Shown: piece after piece, positions 9,179 to 18,379 of the stretch | Layout of the letters: each line of letters opens with the position of its first letter | How positions within the stretch are numbered: position 1 is the stretch's first letter | Assembly (NCBI RefSeq): GCF_015351025.1 | Contig: NZ_JADKRV010000023.1 | Coordinates: 1 to 35,316 of the forward strand | Reading direction: 5' to 3' | DNA length: 35,316 nt | From: Curtobacterium sp. VKM Ac-1376 | GTDB taxonomy: Bacteria > Actinomycetota > Actinomycetes > Actinomycetales > Microbacteriaceae | The notes under the pieces: model-generated | Databases searched by the model: none | Told to the model about the DNA's origin: nothing | The model's input: the letters and a program-made list of their open reading frames with translations, nothing else | Made by a program: the position numbers and the translations under genes

Positions 9179-10795
9179 CTCGCTCGTGAAGTACATCGTG
9201 ACGCCGGCGGCCGTCGCTGCGGCGATGACCTCGTCGTCGCGGACGCTGCCGCCGGGCTGCGCGACGGCGCGGACGCCGGCGTCGATCAGCACCTGCAGGC
9301 CGTCGGCGAACGGGAAGAACGCGTCGGACGCGGCGACGCTGCCGGCCGCCCGGTCCCCGGCACGGTTCACCGCGAGGTGGCACGAGTCGACCCGGTTGAC
9401 CTGACCCATGCCCACGCCGACGCTCGCACCCCGGTTCGCCAGCAGGATGGCGTTCGACTTCACCGAGCGGCTCGCCTTCCACGCGAAGGCCAGGTCGGCG
9501 AGGGTCTGGTCGTCGGCGGGCGCACCCGCGACGAGGGTCCAGGTCGCCTGGTCGAAGGCGGTGAACCGGTCGGCGTCCTGCACGAGGAACCCGCCGGAGA
9601 TCTGCTTGACCTCGCGGTCGGCGAGCGCGAAGTCCGCCGGCAGCGTGAGCAGGCGGATGTTCTTCTTGCGCGACAGGACCTCGAGCGCCTCGGGATCGAA
9701 GCCGGGGGCGACGACGACCTCGGTGAAGATGTCCTTCACCGTCTCCGCCATCGCCACGGTGACCGGGCGGTTCGCCGCGATGACCCCACCGAACGCCGAG
9801 AGCGGGTCGCAGGCGTGCGCGGCGGCGTGGGCCGAGGCGATCGGGTCGGTGGCGTCGGCCGGGGCGATCGCGATGCCGCACGGGTTCGCGTGCTTGATGA
9901 TCGCGACGGCCGGCTCGTCGAAGTCGAAGGCCGCACGGACCGCCGCGTCAGCGTCGACGTAGTTGTTGTACGACATCTCCTTGCCGTGCAGCTGCGTCGC
10001 CTGCGCGATGCCGGTGCCGTCCGACGTCGTGTAGAGCGCCGCGGCCTGGTGCGCGTTCTCGCCGTAGCGCAGGGTCGCGGACAGGTCGGCCTCGAACGAC
10101 AGGTGCTCGTCGAATGCGCCCGGGGTCCGGATGTCACCGGAGGTCGTCGGCGCCGCAGCGGCCGTGACGACGTCACTCGCGAAGTAGGACGCCACCGCGG
10201 TGTCGTAGGCGGCGGTGTGCGCGAAGGCCTGGGCAGCGAGGCGCTTCCGGAGCTCGAGCGTGGTGCCGCCCGAACGGACCGCCTCGACGACCTCGGGGTA
10301 GGACGCCGGGGACACGACGATCGCGACGTTCGGGTGGTTCTTCGCCGACGCGCGGACCATCGCCGGGCCGCCGATGTCGACGTTCTCGACCACGGTCGCG
10401 GTGTCGGCGCCCGAGGCCACCGTCTCGACGAACGGGTAGAGGTTCACGACGACGAGTTCGAACGGCGCGATGTCGAGGTCGGCGAGCTGCTGCTCGTGTG
10501 ACTCGAGGCGCAGGTCGGCGAGCAGGCCGGCGTGCACCGACGGGTGCAGGGTCTTCACACGACCGTCGAGCGATTCCGGGAACCCGGTGACGCTCGCGAC
10601 GTCGGTGACCGCGTACCCGGCGTCACGGATCGTCCGCGCCGTGGAACCGGTCGACACGATCTCGACCCCGGCGTCGGCCAGGGCGCCGGCGAGCTCGAGC
10701 AGCCCGGACTTGTCACTCACCGAGATGAGTGCACGGCGGACCGGGACCACGTCGCGGTCGCGGTAGAGGCTGGGATCGGCTGCGTGCACGCTCAT
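9161..10795 (-). CDS. purH: Bifunctional AICAR formyltransferase/IMP cyclohydrolase
   Basis: The protein has 544 aa, close to the usual 520-530. It catalyses the last two steps of de novo purine synthesis: formylation of AICAR with 10-formyl-THF, then ring closure to IMP. The N-terminal cyclohydrolase/MGS-like domain begins [15 protein letters not shown] and contains the phosphate-binding STGSTART and the DGRVKTLHP motif. The C-terminal transformylase includes [11 protein letters not shown], the KHANPCGIA loop with its catalytic Lys-His, and AFGGVIA, and it ends HFFH. The ATG overlaps the purN stop by 4 bp, so translation is probably coupled. Confidence 0.97.
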   Translation of the reverse strand: MSVHAADPSLYRDRDVVPVRRALISVSDKSGLLELAGALADAGVEIVSTGSTARTIRDAGYAVTDVASVTGFPESLDGRVKTLHPSVHAGLLADLRLESHEQQLADLDIAPFELVVVNLYPFVETVASGADTATVVENVDIGGPAMVRASAKNHPNVAIVVSPASYPEVVEAVRSGGTTLELRKRLAAQAFAHTAAYDTAVASYFASDVVTAAAAPTTSGDIRTPGAFDEHLSFEADLSATLRYGENAHQAAALYTTSDGTGIAQATQLHGKEMSYNNYVDADAAVRAAFDFDEPAVAIIKHANPCGIAIAPADATDPIASAHAAAHACDPLSAFGGVIAANRPVTVAMAETVKDIFTEVVVAPGFDPEALEVLSRKKNIRLLTLPADFALADREVKQISGGFLVQDADRFTAFDQATWTLVAGAPADDQTLADLAFAWKASRSVKSNAILLANRGASVGVGMGQVNRVDSCHLAVNRAGDRAAGSVAASDAFFPFADGLQVLIDAGVRAVAQPGGSVRDDEVIAAATAAGVTMYFTSERHFFH

Positions 10796-11385
10796 GCGCT
10801 CGGGGTGCCCTTCAGGTCGGTGGTGCCGTTGGCGATGTCGAGGATGGTCTGGATGAGCAGGCGGCGCTCGACCGGCTTGATGCGGTCGTGCAGCGTCGAC
10901 TCGGTGTCACCCGGCAGCACGGGGATGCGCTCCTGGGCGAGGATCGGCCCCGTGTCGACGCCGTCGTCGACCGCGATGACGCTCGCACCGGTCTCGGTGA
11001 CGCCGGCGGCGAGGGCGTCCCGCACACCGTGGGCGCCGGGGAACTCGGGCAGGTACGCCGGGTGGGTGTTGATGATCCCCGGCGCGAACTCGGACACCAC
11101 GGCCGGGGGCAGCAGGCGCATCAGGCCGGAGAGCACGAGCAGGTCGGGCGACCACGGGCGGATCTGCTCCGCGAGGCCCTGGCCCCACTCGGCGCGCGAG
11201 CCGTAGCGGGTGAACGGCACCGTGAAGGTCGGGATCGAGAACTCCTCGCCGAGGCCGAGGCCTTCGGCGTCGCGGTCGGCACCGATGGCGACGACACGGG
11301 CGGGGTACTCGGCGTCGAAGGTCGCTTCGAGCAGGGCTCGGAGGTTCGACCCGGTACCGGAGATCAGGACGACCAGTTCGAGCAC
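10792..11385 (-). CDS. purN: Phosphoribosylglycinamide formyltransferase 1
   Basis: The protein has 197 aa and transfers a formyl group from 10-formyl-THF to GAR in purine synthesis. It begins [16 protein letters not shown], the phosphoribosyl-binding loop. The catalytic Asn-His-Asp set is seen as [16 protein letters not shown] and the later DDGVDTGPI. The start is GTG 11385: the frame remains open far upstream, but this start gives the family N-terminus and is preceded by TAGGGT with a 7-nt spacer, as in a leaderless transcript. It is coupled to purH by ATGA, and perM ends 41 bp upstream. Confidence 0.95.
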   Translation of the reverse strand: MLELVVLISGTGSNLRALLEATFDAEYPARVVAIGADRDAEGLGLGEEFSIPTFTVPFTRYGSRAEWGQGLAEQIRPWSPDLLVLSGLMRLLPPAVVSEFAPGIINTHPAYLPEFPGAHGVRDALAAGVTETGASVIAVDDGVDTGPILAQERIPVLPGDTESTLHDRIKPVERRLLIQTILDIANGTTDLKGTPSA

Positions 11386-11392
11386 GGCACCA

Positions 11393-11398
11393 ACCCTA
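11393..11398 (-). promoter_or_regulatory. Probable -10 box of leaderless purN promoter
   Basis: TAGGGT on the minus strand lies 7 nt before the purN GTG in the 41-bp gap after perM. It fits TANNNT, so purNH could be transcribed separately from perM. No clear -35 box was recognised. Confidence 0.45.
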
Positions 11399-11426
11399 CC
11401 GGGACCCGCGAGGTCGGCCGGCGCTG

Positions 11427-13430
11427 TTACCGGTCGTCCTTCGGCTGCCGCCACCACGGCAGTTCGTCCTCGGGGATCTGGTCGGTGACGTCCCACTTCG
11501 CCGCGCGGGCCTGGGGGGTCGGCGTCGGCGCGGACGCTCGGGCCTCGGGCGTGACGTCCACGCGGTCCGCGTCGGCCGTCTCGTCCACGTCGTCGCGTCC
11601 GGCGACGAACTCCTCGGTGCTCCACGGGAACGCGGGCTGGGCGTCGGTCGGCACCGGGGTGGGTGCAGCTGCCGGGGCGGGCGCTGCGGGTCGCTCGGGG
11701 CTGGGCTGCTGCGGTTCGGCGTCGGACCCGGTCACGCGGTCGCGGAGCTCGCCGGCCCGGCCGCGGATGCCGTCGGCAGCGCCCGCGAGACGGTCGCGGA
11801 GACCACCGAGCGCCGCACGCCCGGCACTCCGGCGCGACGGCTCCGGCTCGGCGGCCAGGCGTTCGGAAGCCACGGCGTCGGTCTTCGCCCAGTCGGGGAG
11901 TTCGACGTCGTGGTCGGTGTCGCCGGCGCGCGGTGCGACGGGTGCGGGTGTGGGTCGTGCGGGTGCCGCGTCGGCGGGCTCGCTGTCGGTCGGCGCGCTG
12001 CTGACCGGCTCGGTCACGTGCTCGGTCGCTGCGCGGGATCGTGCAGCGGTCGACCCGTCGTGGGACTCCTCGACCACGAAGCGGTGCACGTCGGTGGTCC
12101 GCCCGGCCCCGGCCTGGTCGAGCGCGGCCAGGAGCGAGCCCTCGCCGACGACCGCCGCGGTGTCGTCGTCGTCGGCCTCGGTCCAGCGCTCCCGCGTCCA
12201 GCCGCGGTCCGGCAGGCGCACCAGGTCGCTGCCGACCGCGAGGGCGATGATCGCGGGCAGGCCGACCTCGAGTGCGGCGAACCCGCCGACCGCGAGCGCG
12301 TGCGGGCCGACCTCGGCCAGACGCCCCGGTCCGAACGCGCCGGACGTCGACCAGGCGATCAGGCCCGTGAGCACCCCGGCGACCAACCCGGCCGCGACCC
12401 CGCCGAAGGCACGGTGCAGCGCGGAGTCCGCGGCGCCCAGGGCACGGACCAGCCGGGGCCGCATCGACCCGCCGATCGCGAACCCGGCGATGACCGGCAC
12501 GAGGATCCAGACCAGCCCGAAGGTGTGGCCGGAGGTCGGCAGCGCGCCGAACACCGGCAGTCCCGGGATCGGACCGAGTGTCGTGGCGATCGGGGACACG
12601 CTCGACCCGGAGCCGATCGCGAAGCCCGGACCGATCAGCCACGAGGTCGCCCACCCGACGAAGTCCGGCAGGAACGCGAGCTGCCCGACGGTGAGCGCGA
12701 TCCCGCCGATGACGCCGGCGTGCGACTGCTCGTACAGGGTGATGACCTCGGCGAACGAGGTGAAGAGCAGCAGCGCGACCAGCACCGCGGCGACCCCGAC
12801 GACGACGGCGGTCGCGGCGGTGCCGGCACGCAGGCCGAACGCGGCGAGGGCCCGCCAGACCGAGGGGATGCGGTCGACCAGGTCGATGACCCGCTGGGTA
12901 CCGGCGTCCGCGGGCATGGCACGGCGACGGCGGCAGACCTCCGAGGACACGAGCGCCGGGATCCCGAACCAGAGCGCGGGCAGCACCACGGCCTGCCAGA
13001 CGGTGGGGTGCGTCGCAGCGGAGGTGGACGACAGCGCGACGGCCAGCCCGAGGACCGCGACGACGGCGGTGCCGACGAGCAGCCCCGTGGTCCGGTGCTC
13101 GGTCTCGGCGAACCGACGACCGGCCCGGCCGCCGAGCCAGGCCGTCACGACCGCGAACCCGAGGGCGGCGAGGGTCACGTGGATGGGGTCGGCGGCGCCG
13201 CTGACCCCGGAGCTCTTGGCCACCGCGGACCCGAGCAGGAACGAGACGTCGACACCGTGGCCGACGAGCCAGACGCTGCCGGTGGCCTTCCAGAAGACGT
13301 CCCAGTCGATCTGCAGGCCGTACTCGAACCCCCAGAGCAGCGTCAGCGGGACCAGGGCGACCCCGATGACGACGCCGACCGTCACGACCGCCTCGATCGC
13401 GGCGAGCAGAGCGGTTCCCAGGCGGTTCAT
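11427..13430 (-). CDS. perM: PerM-like cell division membrane protein (DUF6350)
   Basis: The protein has 667 aa. About ten hydrophobic helices fill residues 1-420, starting [32 protein letters not shown] long, charged Ala/Pro-rich cytoplasmic tail follows (about 430-667). Position between sucD and purN-purH matches M. tuberculosis Rv0955 (PerM), which helps keep the divisome protein FtsB stable; homology is inferred from context plus topology. The tail makes this version longer than the mycobacterial one (about 455 aa) and is low-complexity, so it is likely disordered. ATG 13430 is chosen, with a TATCCT box 7 nt before it; upstream in-frame starts would place the palindromic hairpin inside the protein. 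Confidence 0.85.
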   Translation of the reverse strand: MNRLGTALLAAIEAVVTVGVVIGVALVPLTLLWGFEYGLQIDWDVFWKATGSVWLVGHGVDVSFLLGSAVAKSSGVSGAADPIHVTLAALGFAVVTAWLGGRAGRRFAETEHRTTGLLVGTAVVAVLGLAVALSSTSAATHPTVWQAVVLPALWFGIPALVSSEVCRRRRAMPADAGTQRVIDLVDRIPSVWRALAAFGLRAGTAATAVVVGVAAVLVALLLFTSFAEVITLYEQSHAGVIGGIALTVGQLAFLPDFVGWATSWLIGPGFAIGSGSSVSPIATTLGPIPGLPVFGALPTSGHTFGLVWILVPVIAGFAIGGSMRPRLVRALGAADSALHRAFGGVAAGLVAGVLTGLIAWSTSGAFGPGRLAEVGPHALAVGGFAALEVGLPAIIALAVGSDLVRLPDRGWTRERWTEADDDDTAAVVGEGSLLAALDQAGAGRTTDVHRFVVEESHDGSTAARSRAATEHVTEPVSSAPTDSEPADAAPARPTPAPVAPRAGDTDHDVELPDWAKTDAVASERLAAEPEPSRRSAGRAALGGLRDRLAGAADGIRGRAGELRDRVTGSDAEPQQPSPERPAAPAPAAAPTPVPTDAQPAFPWSTEEFVAGRDDVDETADADRVDVTPEARASAPTPTPQARAAKWDVTDQIPEDELPWWRQPKDDR

Positions 13431-13437
13431 CGCAGCG

Positions 13438-13443
13438 AGGATA
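13438..13443 (-). promoter_or_regulatory. Probable -10 box of leaderless perM promoter
   Basis: TATCCT on the minus strand lies 7 nt before the perM ATG and just past the hairpin that ends sucCD. There is no ribosome site before the ATG, which fits a leaderless mRNA. Confidence 0.45.
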
Positions 13444-13464
13444 CGTGAGCCGCAGCCGGAACGA

Positions 13465-13501
13465 CGGGAGGCTCGGCGCGGAACCCGCACCGAGCCTCCC
13501 G
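13465..13501 (-). terminator. Hairpin after sucD, dispersed repeat element B
   Basis: CGGGAGGCTCGG (13465-13476) and CCGAGCCTCCCG (13490-13501) form a perfect 12-bp stem with a 13-nt loop, 33 bp past the sucD stop. No T-tract follows. The right arm with its flank (CCCGCACCGAGCCTCCCGG) closely matches the right half of the element at 18388-18432, so this is a family copy used as a terminator. Confidence 0.7.
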
Positions 13502-13534
13502 GCTTCGTCCCGACCATCTGCCGGGCGCTGGTCG

Positions 13535-14422
13535 CTAGCGGGCGGCGACGACCTCGCGCAGCAGCGCGGCGGTCTCGGACGGGGTCTTGCCGACCTTGAC
13601 GCCCGCGGCCTCGAGCGCCTGCTTCTTCGCCTCGGCGGTGCCGGCGGAACCGGAAACGATCGCTCCGGCGTGGCCCATCGTCTTGCCCTCGGGGGCGGTG
13701 AAGCCCGCGACGTAACCGACGACCGGCTTGGTGACGTGCGCCTTGATGAACTCGGCCGCGCGCTCTTCGGCGTCACCACCGATCTCACCGATCATCACGA
13801 TGGCCTCGGTCTCGGGGTCGGCCTCGAACGCGGCGAGCGCATCGATGTGCGTCGTGCCGATGACCGGGTCGCCGCCGATGCCGATGGCGGTCGAGAAGCC
13901 CAGGTCACGGAGCTCGTACATCATCTGGTAGGTCAGGGTGCCGGACTTCGAGACGAGCCCGATCGGGCCCTTGCCGGTGATGGTCGCCGGGGTGATGCCG
14001 ACGAGCGACTCCCCCGGGGTGATGATGCCGGGGCAGTTCGGACCGATGATCCGGGTCGTGCCGCCCTTCGCCTTGGCGTGCGCCCAGAACTCGGCCGAGT
14101 CCTGCACCGGGATGCCCTCGGTGATGACGACGACGAGCGGGATCTCGGCGTCGATGGCCTCGAGCACGGCGTCCTTCGCGAAGGCCGGCGGGACGAAGAC
14201 GATCGAGACGTCGGCACCGGTGGTGTCGATGGCCTCGCGCACCGTCCCGAACACCGGCAGCTCGACGTCGCCGTGGGTGACGGTGGTGCCGGCCTTGCGG
14301 GCGTTGACACCGCCGACGACGGTCGTACCGGCCTTGAGCATCAGTGCGGTGTGCTTCGTGCCCTCGCCGCCGGTGATGCCCTGGACGATGACCTTGGAGT
14401 CCTTGTTGAGGAAGATCGACAT
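13535..14422 (-). CDS. sucD: Succinate-CoA ligase, alpha subunit
   Basis: The protein has 295 aa. It binds CoA and carries the phosphohistidine in the TCA-cycle step succinyl-CoA + NDP/ADP + Pi to succinate + CoA + NTP/ATP. The N-terminal CoA-binding Rossmann segment is [24 protein letters not shown] and [10 protein letters not shown] are family signatures. The phosphorylated His is H251 in MGHAGAIV, equivalent to E. coli His246. A purine-rich GGGAC site lies before the ATG, and sucC ends 11 bp upstream, so the two subunits are cotranscribed. Confidence 0.97.
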   Translation of the reverse strand: MSIFLNKDSKVIVQGITGGEGTKHTALMLKAGTTVVGGVNARKAGTTVTHGDVELPVFGTVREAIDTTGADVSIVFVPPAFAKDAVLEAIDAEIPLVVVITEGIPVQDSAEFWAHAKAKGGTTRIIGPNCPGIITPGESLVGITPATITGKGPIGLVSKSGTLTYQMMYELRDLGFSTAIGIGGDPVIGTTHIDALAAFEADPETEAIVMIGEIGGDAEERAAEFIKAHVTKPVVGYVAGFTAPEGKTMGHAGAIVSGSAGTAEAKKQALEAAGVKVGKTPSETAALLREVVAAR

Positions 14423-14433
14423 GGTCAGTCCCT

Positions 14434-15603
14434 TCAGGCCGCTGCGGCGGCGAGTTCGGCGGCCTGCTCGGCCGCGTCGTCCATGGTCGCGGCGACGGTG
14501 ACGAGCGGGTGCGCTGCCTCCGCCAGGATCCGACGACCCTCTTCCACGTTGTTGCCGTCGAGGCGCACGACGAGCGGCTTGGTGGCCGCGTCGCCGAGGA
14601 TGCCGAGCGCTGCGACGATGCCGTTCGCGACGGCGTCGCAGGCGGTGATGCCGCCGAAGACGTTCACGAACACGCTCTTCACCTGCGGGTCGCCGAGGAT
14701 GACGTCGAGGCCGTTGGCCATGACCTCGGCCGAGGCGCCGCCACCGATGTCGAGGAAGTTGGCGGGCTTCACGCCGCCGTGCCGCTCACCGGCGTAGGCG
14801 ACGACGTCGAGCGTCGACATGACGAGCCCCGCGCCGTTGCCGATGACGCCGACCTGGCCGTCGAGCTTGACGTAGTTCAGACCGTGGGCCTTCGCCTTGG
14901 CCTCGAGCGGGTCCTCGCTCGCGGTGTCCTCGAGCTGCTTGTGGTCCTCGTGCCGGAAGTCGGCGTTCTCGTCGAGCGAGACCTTGCCGTCGAGCGCCAG
15001 GATCTGGCCGTCGCCGGTGCGGACGAGCGGGTTCACCTCGACGAGGGTCGCGTCCTCGCCCTTGTAGACGTCGTAGAGCTTCACGAAGACCTCGGCGACG
15101 GCGTCCTGCAGCTCCGATGGGAAGTTCGCAAGGCGAGCGATCTCGAGCGCGGCTGCCTTGTCGATGCCCGTCAGCGGGTCGACCTCGACGCGGGCGAGCG
15201 CCTCGGGCTTCTCGACGGCGAGCTGCTCGATCTCCATGCCACCCTCGACGCTGGTGAGCGAGAGGTAGGAGCGGTTCGCGCGGTCGAGCAGCACGGAGAA
15301 GTAGAACTCCTCGGCGATGTCGGCACCCTGGGCGACCATGACGCGCTGGACCGTGTGGCCCTTGATGTCGAGGCCGAGGATGGCCTGCGCGTGCTCGAAC
15401 GCCTCGTCCGGGGTCTTCGCGACCTTCACGCCGCCGGCCTTGCCGCGACCGCCGACCTTCACCTGCGCCTTGACGACCACGACGCCACCGATCTTCTCGG
15501 CCGCCGCCTTCGCCTGCTCGGGGGTGTCGGCGATGATCCCCTGCAACACGGGGACGCCGTAGGACTCGAAGAGGTCCCTGGCCTGATACTCGAAAAGATC
15601 CAC
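14434..15603 (-). CDS. sucC: Succinate-CoA ligase (ADP-forming), beta subunit
   Basis: The protein has 389 aa, the normal length. The start is GTG 15603, giving the family N-terminus (M)[18 protein letters not shown]; the frame continues upstream into non-coding sequence. The N-terminal ATP-grasp domain includes [18 protein letters not shown], the nucleotide-binding loop. VEVNPLV carries a metal/nucleotide ligand. The C-terminal ligase domain includes the [12 protein letters not shown] and NIFGG-like ([11 protein letters not shown]) motifs. GGGAAGAAG upstream serves as ribosome site. It is divergent from recQ and leads the sucCD unit. Confidence 0.96.
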   Translation of the reverse strand: MDLFEYQARDLFESYGVPVLQGIIADTPEQAKAAAEKIGGVVVVKAQVKVGGRGKAGGVKVAKTPDEAFEHAQAILGLDIKGHTVQRVMVAQGADIAEEFYFSVLLDRANRSYLSLTSVEGGMEIEQLAVEKPEALARVEVDPLTGIDKAAALEIARLANFPSELQDAVAEVFVKLYDVYKGEDATLVEVNPLVRTGDGQILALDGKVSLDENADFRHEDHKQLEDTASEDPLEAKAKAHGLNYVKLDGQVGVIGNGAGLVMSTLDVVAYAGERHGGVKPANFLDIGGGASAEVMANGLDVILGDPQVKSVFVNVFGGITACDAVANGIVAALGILGDAATKPLVVRLDGNNVEEGRRILAEAAHPLVTVAATMDDAAEQAAELAAAAA

Positions 15604-15662
15604 GCTGTTCTTCTTCCCGCACGGTTCGTGCGATCGGCATCGGTTTCCCGGTCGCGCACTCC

Positions 15663-15683
15663 ACATCGAGGGTCGCTCGATGT
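15663..15683. promoter_or_regulatory. 8-bp palindrome in the sucC/recQ intergenic region
   Basis: ACATCGAG-GGTCG-CTCGATGT is a perfect inverted repeat with a 5-nt centre, 60 bp upstream of sucC and 144 bp upstream of recQ. Its size and place suit a repressor or activator site for sucCD; no known regulator consensus was recognised. Confidence 0.4.
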
Positions 15684-15735
15684 CGAGACAACGGCCGCCA
15701 CGCAGCCTAGCGCTGCTCGGTGGACGGGCGGTGCA

Positions 15736-15752
15736 CGGACGGGAGGCCCGGG
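15736..15752 (+). repeat. Half-copy of GC-rich dispersed repeat (C)
   Basis: CGGACGGGAGGCCCGGG repeats the left arm of element A (2128 onward). No right arm is present before recQ. A similar GGACGGGCGG occurs just upstream, so the element may be degenerate. Confidence 0.5.
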
Positions 15753-15788
15753 TCGGCTCCGGCACGCATCAGCCGCTGCGCGCATCGC

Positions 15789-15809
15789 CGGAAGTGGTTC
15801 CAGCTTCCG
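15789..15809 (+). other. Small hairpin just before the recQ start
   Basis: CGGAAG (15789-15794) and CTTCCG (15804-15809) can pair with a 9-nt loop, 17 nt before the recQ GTG. It could shape the mRNA leader. The evidence is only the complementarity. Confidence 0.3.
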
Positions 15810-15826
15810 CCCGGCACGGTGGATCC

Positions 15827-17458
15827 GTGCAGCCAGAACTCCGTACCCGCGCCACCGACGTCTTCGGGTGGCAGCTCCGCCCCGAGCAGGAGCAGGTGAT
15901 CGAGGCCGTCCTGGCCGGACGCGACGCCCTGGCCGTGATGCCGACGGGCTCCGGCAAGTCCGCGATCTACCAGGTGGCCGGTCTCGGGCTGGACGGCATC
16001 GTCGTGGTCGTCTCCCCCCTCGTCGCCCTGCAGGAGGACCAGGTCGTCGGGCTCGAGCACCACCCGGACGCACCCCGCGCCGTCGCGATGAACGCCACGA
16101 AGAAGGCGCGTGACGTCGCCGACGGGTGGGACGCCGTCGCCGCGGGCGAGGTCGGCTACGTGTTCCTCGCACCGGAACAGCTCGTGAAGGACGACGTGCT
16201 CGAGCGGCTCCGCGACGCCGGGGTCGCGCTGGTCGCCGTCGACGAGGCGCACTGCATCTCCTCCTGGGGCCACGACTTCCGACCGGACTACCTGGCGCTC
16301 GGCGAGGTCGCGGAGCGCCTGGGCCGCCCGCCGGTGCTCGCGTTGACCGCGACCGGCTCGGCTCCGGTGCGGGACGACATCGTCGAGCGGCTCGGCATGC
16401 GCGACCCGTTCGTGCTCGCCTCGGGGTTCGACCGCCCCGGCATCCGCCTCGAGGTCGTGCGGCACGCCGAGGACGCCGAGAAGCGCGCGGCCGTGGTCGA
16501 CCAGGTCGCCGAGCTCGACGGGCCCACGGTCGTCTACGTCGCCACCCGCGCGGCGACCACGGAGTACGCCGACGCCCTCGCTGCCCGCGGTCGTCGCGCC
16601 CAGCCGTACCACGCCGGCATGCGGGTGGCGGAGCGCGAGGCCGTGCACACCGGGTTCCTCGACGGCGACGTCGACGTGGTGGTCGCCACGAGCGCGTTCG
16701 GCATGGGCATCGACAAGCCCGACGTCCGCTCCGTCGTGCACGCCGACGTCCCGGAGTCGATCGACGCCTACTACCAGGAGATCGGGCGGGCCGGGCGTGA
16801 CGCCGAGCCGGCCGGCGCCATCCTGCACTACCGCGCCGAGGACTTCGGACTGCGCACGTTCTTCGCGTCAGGATCGCCGCGACCCGCATCGGTCCGGGCC
16901 GTGTTCGACGCCGTCCCGCCGACCGGCTCGATCGCCCGCTCCGCACTGGTGGAGGCCTCTGGCCTGTCGGCCCGCACCGCCGGTCGAGCACTCAACGCCC
17001 TGCTCGACGCCGGTGCCCTGCGCGACGACGTCGACGGTGTCTCCCGGGTGCCGGACGGCCCGCAGGACGCCGACCGTGCGGCCCGTGCCACCGCCGACCG
17101 TGCCGCCGAACGGGAACGGGTCGAGGAGTCCCGCATCGCGATGATGCGCCAGCTCGCCGAGACGACCGGGTGCCGCCGCCAGTTCCTGCTCGGCTACTTC
17201 GGCGACGAGCTGCCGGAGCCCTGCGGCAACTGCGACACCTGTTCGTCCGGCACGGCCCACGAGGCCGCTGCCCACGTGGCCGACGGTGCGAACGACACCG
17301 CCTGGCCGCCGGATGCCCGCGTCGAGCACACCGAGTGGGGCACCGGCGTCGTGATGAGCACCGAGGAGGACCGCATCACCGTGTTCTTCGAGTCCGCCGG
17401 GTACCGCACGCTCGCGCTCGCCGACGTCGAGGAGCGCGACCTGCTCGAACGCGTCTGA
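15827..17458 (+). CDS. recQ: RecQ-family ATP-dependent DNA helicase
   Basis: The protein has 543 aa and unwinds DNA 3'-5' in recombinational repair. Motif 0/I reads LRPEQEQVIEAVLAGRDALAV then PTGSGKS (39-45). Motif II is DEAH (139-142) within VDEAHCISSWGHDF, a RecQ signature. Motif VI is YYQEIGRAGRD. The RQC zinc site is Cys449, Cys466, Cys469 and Cys472. No HRDC domain is present; the C-terminus instead ends in a short module (HTEWGTGVVMSTEEDRITVFF...) resembling the Tudor-like tail of PcrA. GTG 15827 is chosen, with GGTGGA just upstream; the frame is open further upstream but that sequence does not look like protein. Confidence 0.93.
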   Translation: MQPELRTRATDVFGWQLRPEQEQVIEAVLAGRDALAVMPTGSGKSAIYQVAGLGLDGIVVVVSPLVALQEDQVVGLEHHPDAPRAVAMNATKKARDVADGWDAVAAGEVGYVFLAPEQLVKDDVLERLRDAGVALVAVDEAHCISSWGHDFRPDYLALGEVAERLGRPPVLALTATGSAPVRDDIVERLGMRDPFVLASGFDRPGIRLEVVRHAEDAEKRAAVVDQVAELDGPTVVYVATRAATTEYADALAARGRRAQPYHAGMRVAEREAVHTGFLDGDVDVVVATSAFGMGIDKPDVRSVVHADVPESIDAYYQEIGRAGRDAEPAGAILHYRAEDFGLRTFFASGSPRPASVRAVFDAVPPTGSIARSALVEASGLSARTAGRALNALLDAGALRDDVDGVSRVPDGPQDADRAARATADRAAERERVEESRIAMMRQLAETTGCRRQFLLGYFGDELPEPCGNCDTCSSGTAHEAAAHVADGANDTAWPPDARVEHTEWGTGVVMSTEEDRITVFFESAGYRTLALADVEERDLLERV

Positions 17459-17475
17459 CGGACGCAGGCCCGGGC

Positions 17476-17528
17476 GGGGGAAGGCGCGGTCGCTCGACCA
17501 CCCGTCGGCGACCGCGCTCCACTCCCCC
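17476..17528 (+). terminator. Strong hairpin after recQ
   Basis: GCGCGGTCGC (17484-17493) pairs perfectly with GCGACCGCGC (17508-17517), and outer GGGGG (17476-17480) can pair with CCCCC (17524-17528). It starts 18 nt past the stop. No T-run follows, as is common in high-GC actinobacteria. A second small hairpin, AGCATC-CGC-GATGCT, follows directly (17530-17544). Confidence 0.65.
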
Positions 17529-17654
17529 GAGCATCCGCGATGCTGCCGGGCCCGCGTGACCGGCAGGTGACGCCCGGGTGAACACGACACGAAACCGGAC
17601 GGCCGCCAAGCGGTGGCGGGTAGGCAGGAAGCCCGCAACGGAAAGGAACCACCC

Positions 17655-17954
17655 ATGAGCGACCCCGGCATCAGCCCCGTCGACGGTTTCGACGCGCAGC
17701 AGCGCCGTGACGACGACATCGACCGCGAGCACGTCGGCCCGTACGAGGTGGACGAGGCGGAGGAGTCCCTGGAGACCGTGACGAACGACGCGGTCGCCGG
17801 CGAGACCGTGGAACCGCAGCCCGGTGACGGCACCGACGACGGTCCGACCGGCGGATCGCCGCGCGAGGGTTCGCCCGACCTGTGGGAGCACGAGAACGAG
17901 CAGGACGAGGACCGCGCCGACCTCGGCAACGACCTCGGCACCAAGCCGCTCTGA
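17655..17954 (+). CDS. Small acidic hypothetical protein
   Basis: The protein has 99 aa and is very rich in Asp/Glu (for example RRDDDIDREHVGPYEVDEAEE), with Gly/Pro stretches and no hydrophobic segment, so it is probably a soluble, largely disordered protein. ATG 17655 is well supported by GGAAAGGA 7-8 nt upstream. Twelve codons upstream in the same frame is an ATG without a comparable site. I recognise no family. It stands alone between the recQ terminator and a membrane protein gene with its own promoter. Confidence 0.7.
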   Translation: MSDPGISPVDGFDAQQRRDDDIDREHVGPYEVDEAEESLETVTNDAVAGETVEPQPGDGTDDGPTGGSPREGSPDLWEHENEQDEDRADLGNDLGTKPL

Positions 17955-17992
17955 CCCTCCTTCCCACCAGGCTCATCCGGAACACGGCTCGG

Positions 17993-17998
17993 TAGCAT
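17993..17998 (+). promoter_or_regulatory. Probable -10 box of leaderless promoter
   Basis: TAGCAT lies 6 nt before the GTG at 18005, matching the TANNNT spacing seen at other genes here. There is no ribosome site before that GTG. Confidence 0.4.
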
Positions 17999-18004
17999 CG
18001 GGCC

Positions 18005-18379
18005 GTGTTCCGACGAGTCCGCGCCAGTGTCCGCAGCATGCCCTCGGCAGCGCGGCTGGTGGCGGTCGCCGCGATGCTCCTGGTCGCCGCCTCGGCACAC
18101 CTCGCGGCCCGCTCGGAGCCCGGTGGCCGCTGGGTCCCGCTCCTCGTCGTCGGCATCGTCGGCGCGATCGTCACCGGATCGCCGACCCGCCTCTGGCCGC
18201 TCCCCGCGATCTGGCTCGTCGCGACGCTCCTCGCCCTGACCGGCGACGTCCCCGTCGACCCCGTCGACCCCGCGTACGCGATGGTCGCACTGGCGGTCGG
18301 CGCGGTCGCGCTCCTGGCGGCGATCGCCGTGGACCTGCGGCCCGTCCTGCGGGCGCGACGCCGACGGGGTGCGGCGTGA
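18005..18379 (+). CDS. Small integral membrane protein
   Basis: The protein has 124 aa and four predicted hydrophobic segments: LVAVAAMLLVAASAHLAA, VPLLVVGIVGAIVTG, LPAIWLVATLLAL and MVALAVGAVALLAAIAVDL. It begins and ends with Arg-rich stretches (the C-terminus is RARRRRGAA), placing both ends in the cytoplasm by the positive-inside rule. No family was recognised. Its TGA overlaps the GTG of the MpaB-like gene by 4 bp (GTGA), so the two are likely coupled and may act together. Confidence 0.7.
   Translation: MFRRVRASVRSMPSAARLVAVAAMLLVAASAHLAARSEPGGRWVPLLVVGIVGAIVTGSPTRLWPLPAIWLVATLLALTGDVPVDPVDPAYAMVALAVGAVALLAAIAVDLRPVLRARRRRGAA

Noticed and set aside
8964..9404. Possible small membrane protein (MDTRPARAAVATVPV...) on the plus strand
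   Set aside because: Its second half lies antisense in purH, there is no ribosome site, and the hydrophobic stretch is short; more likely chance.
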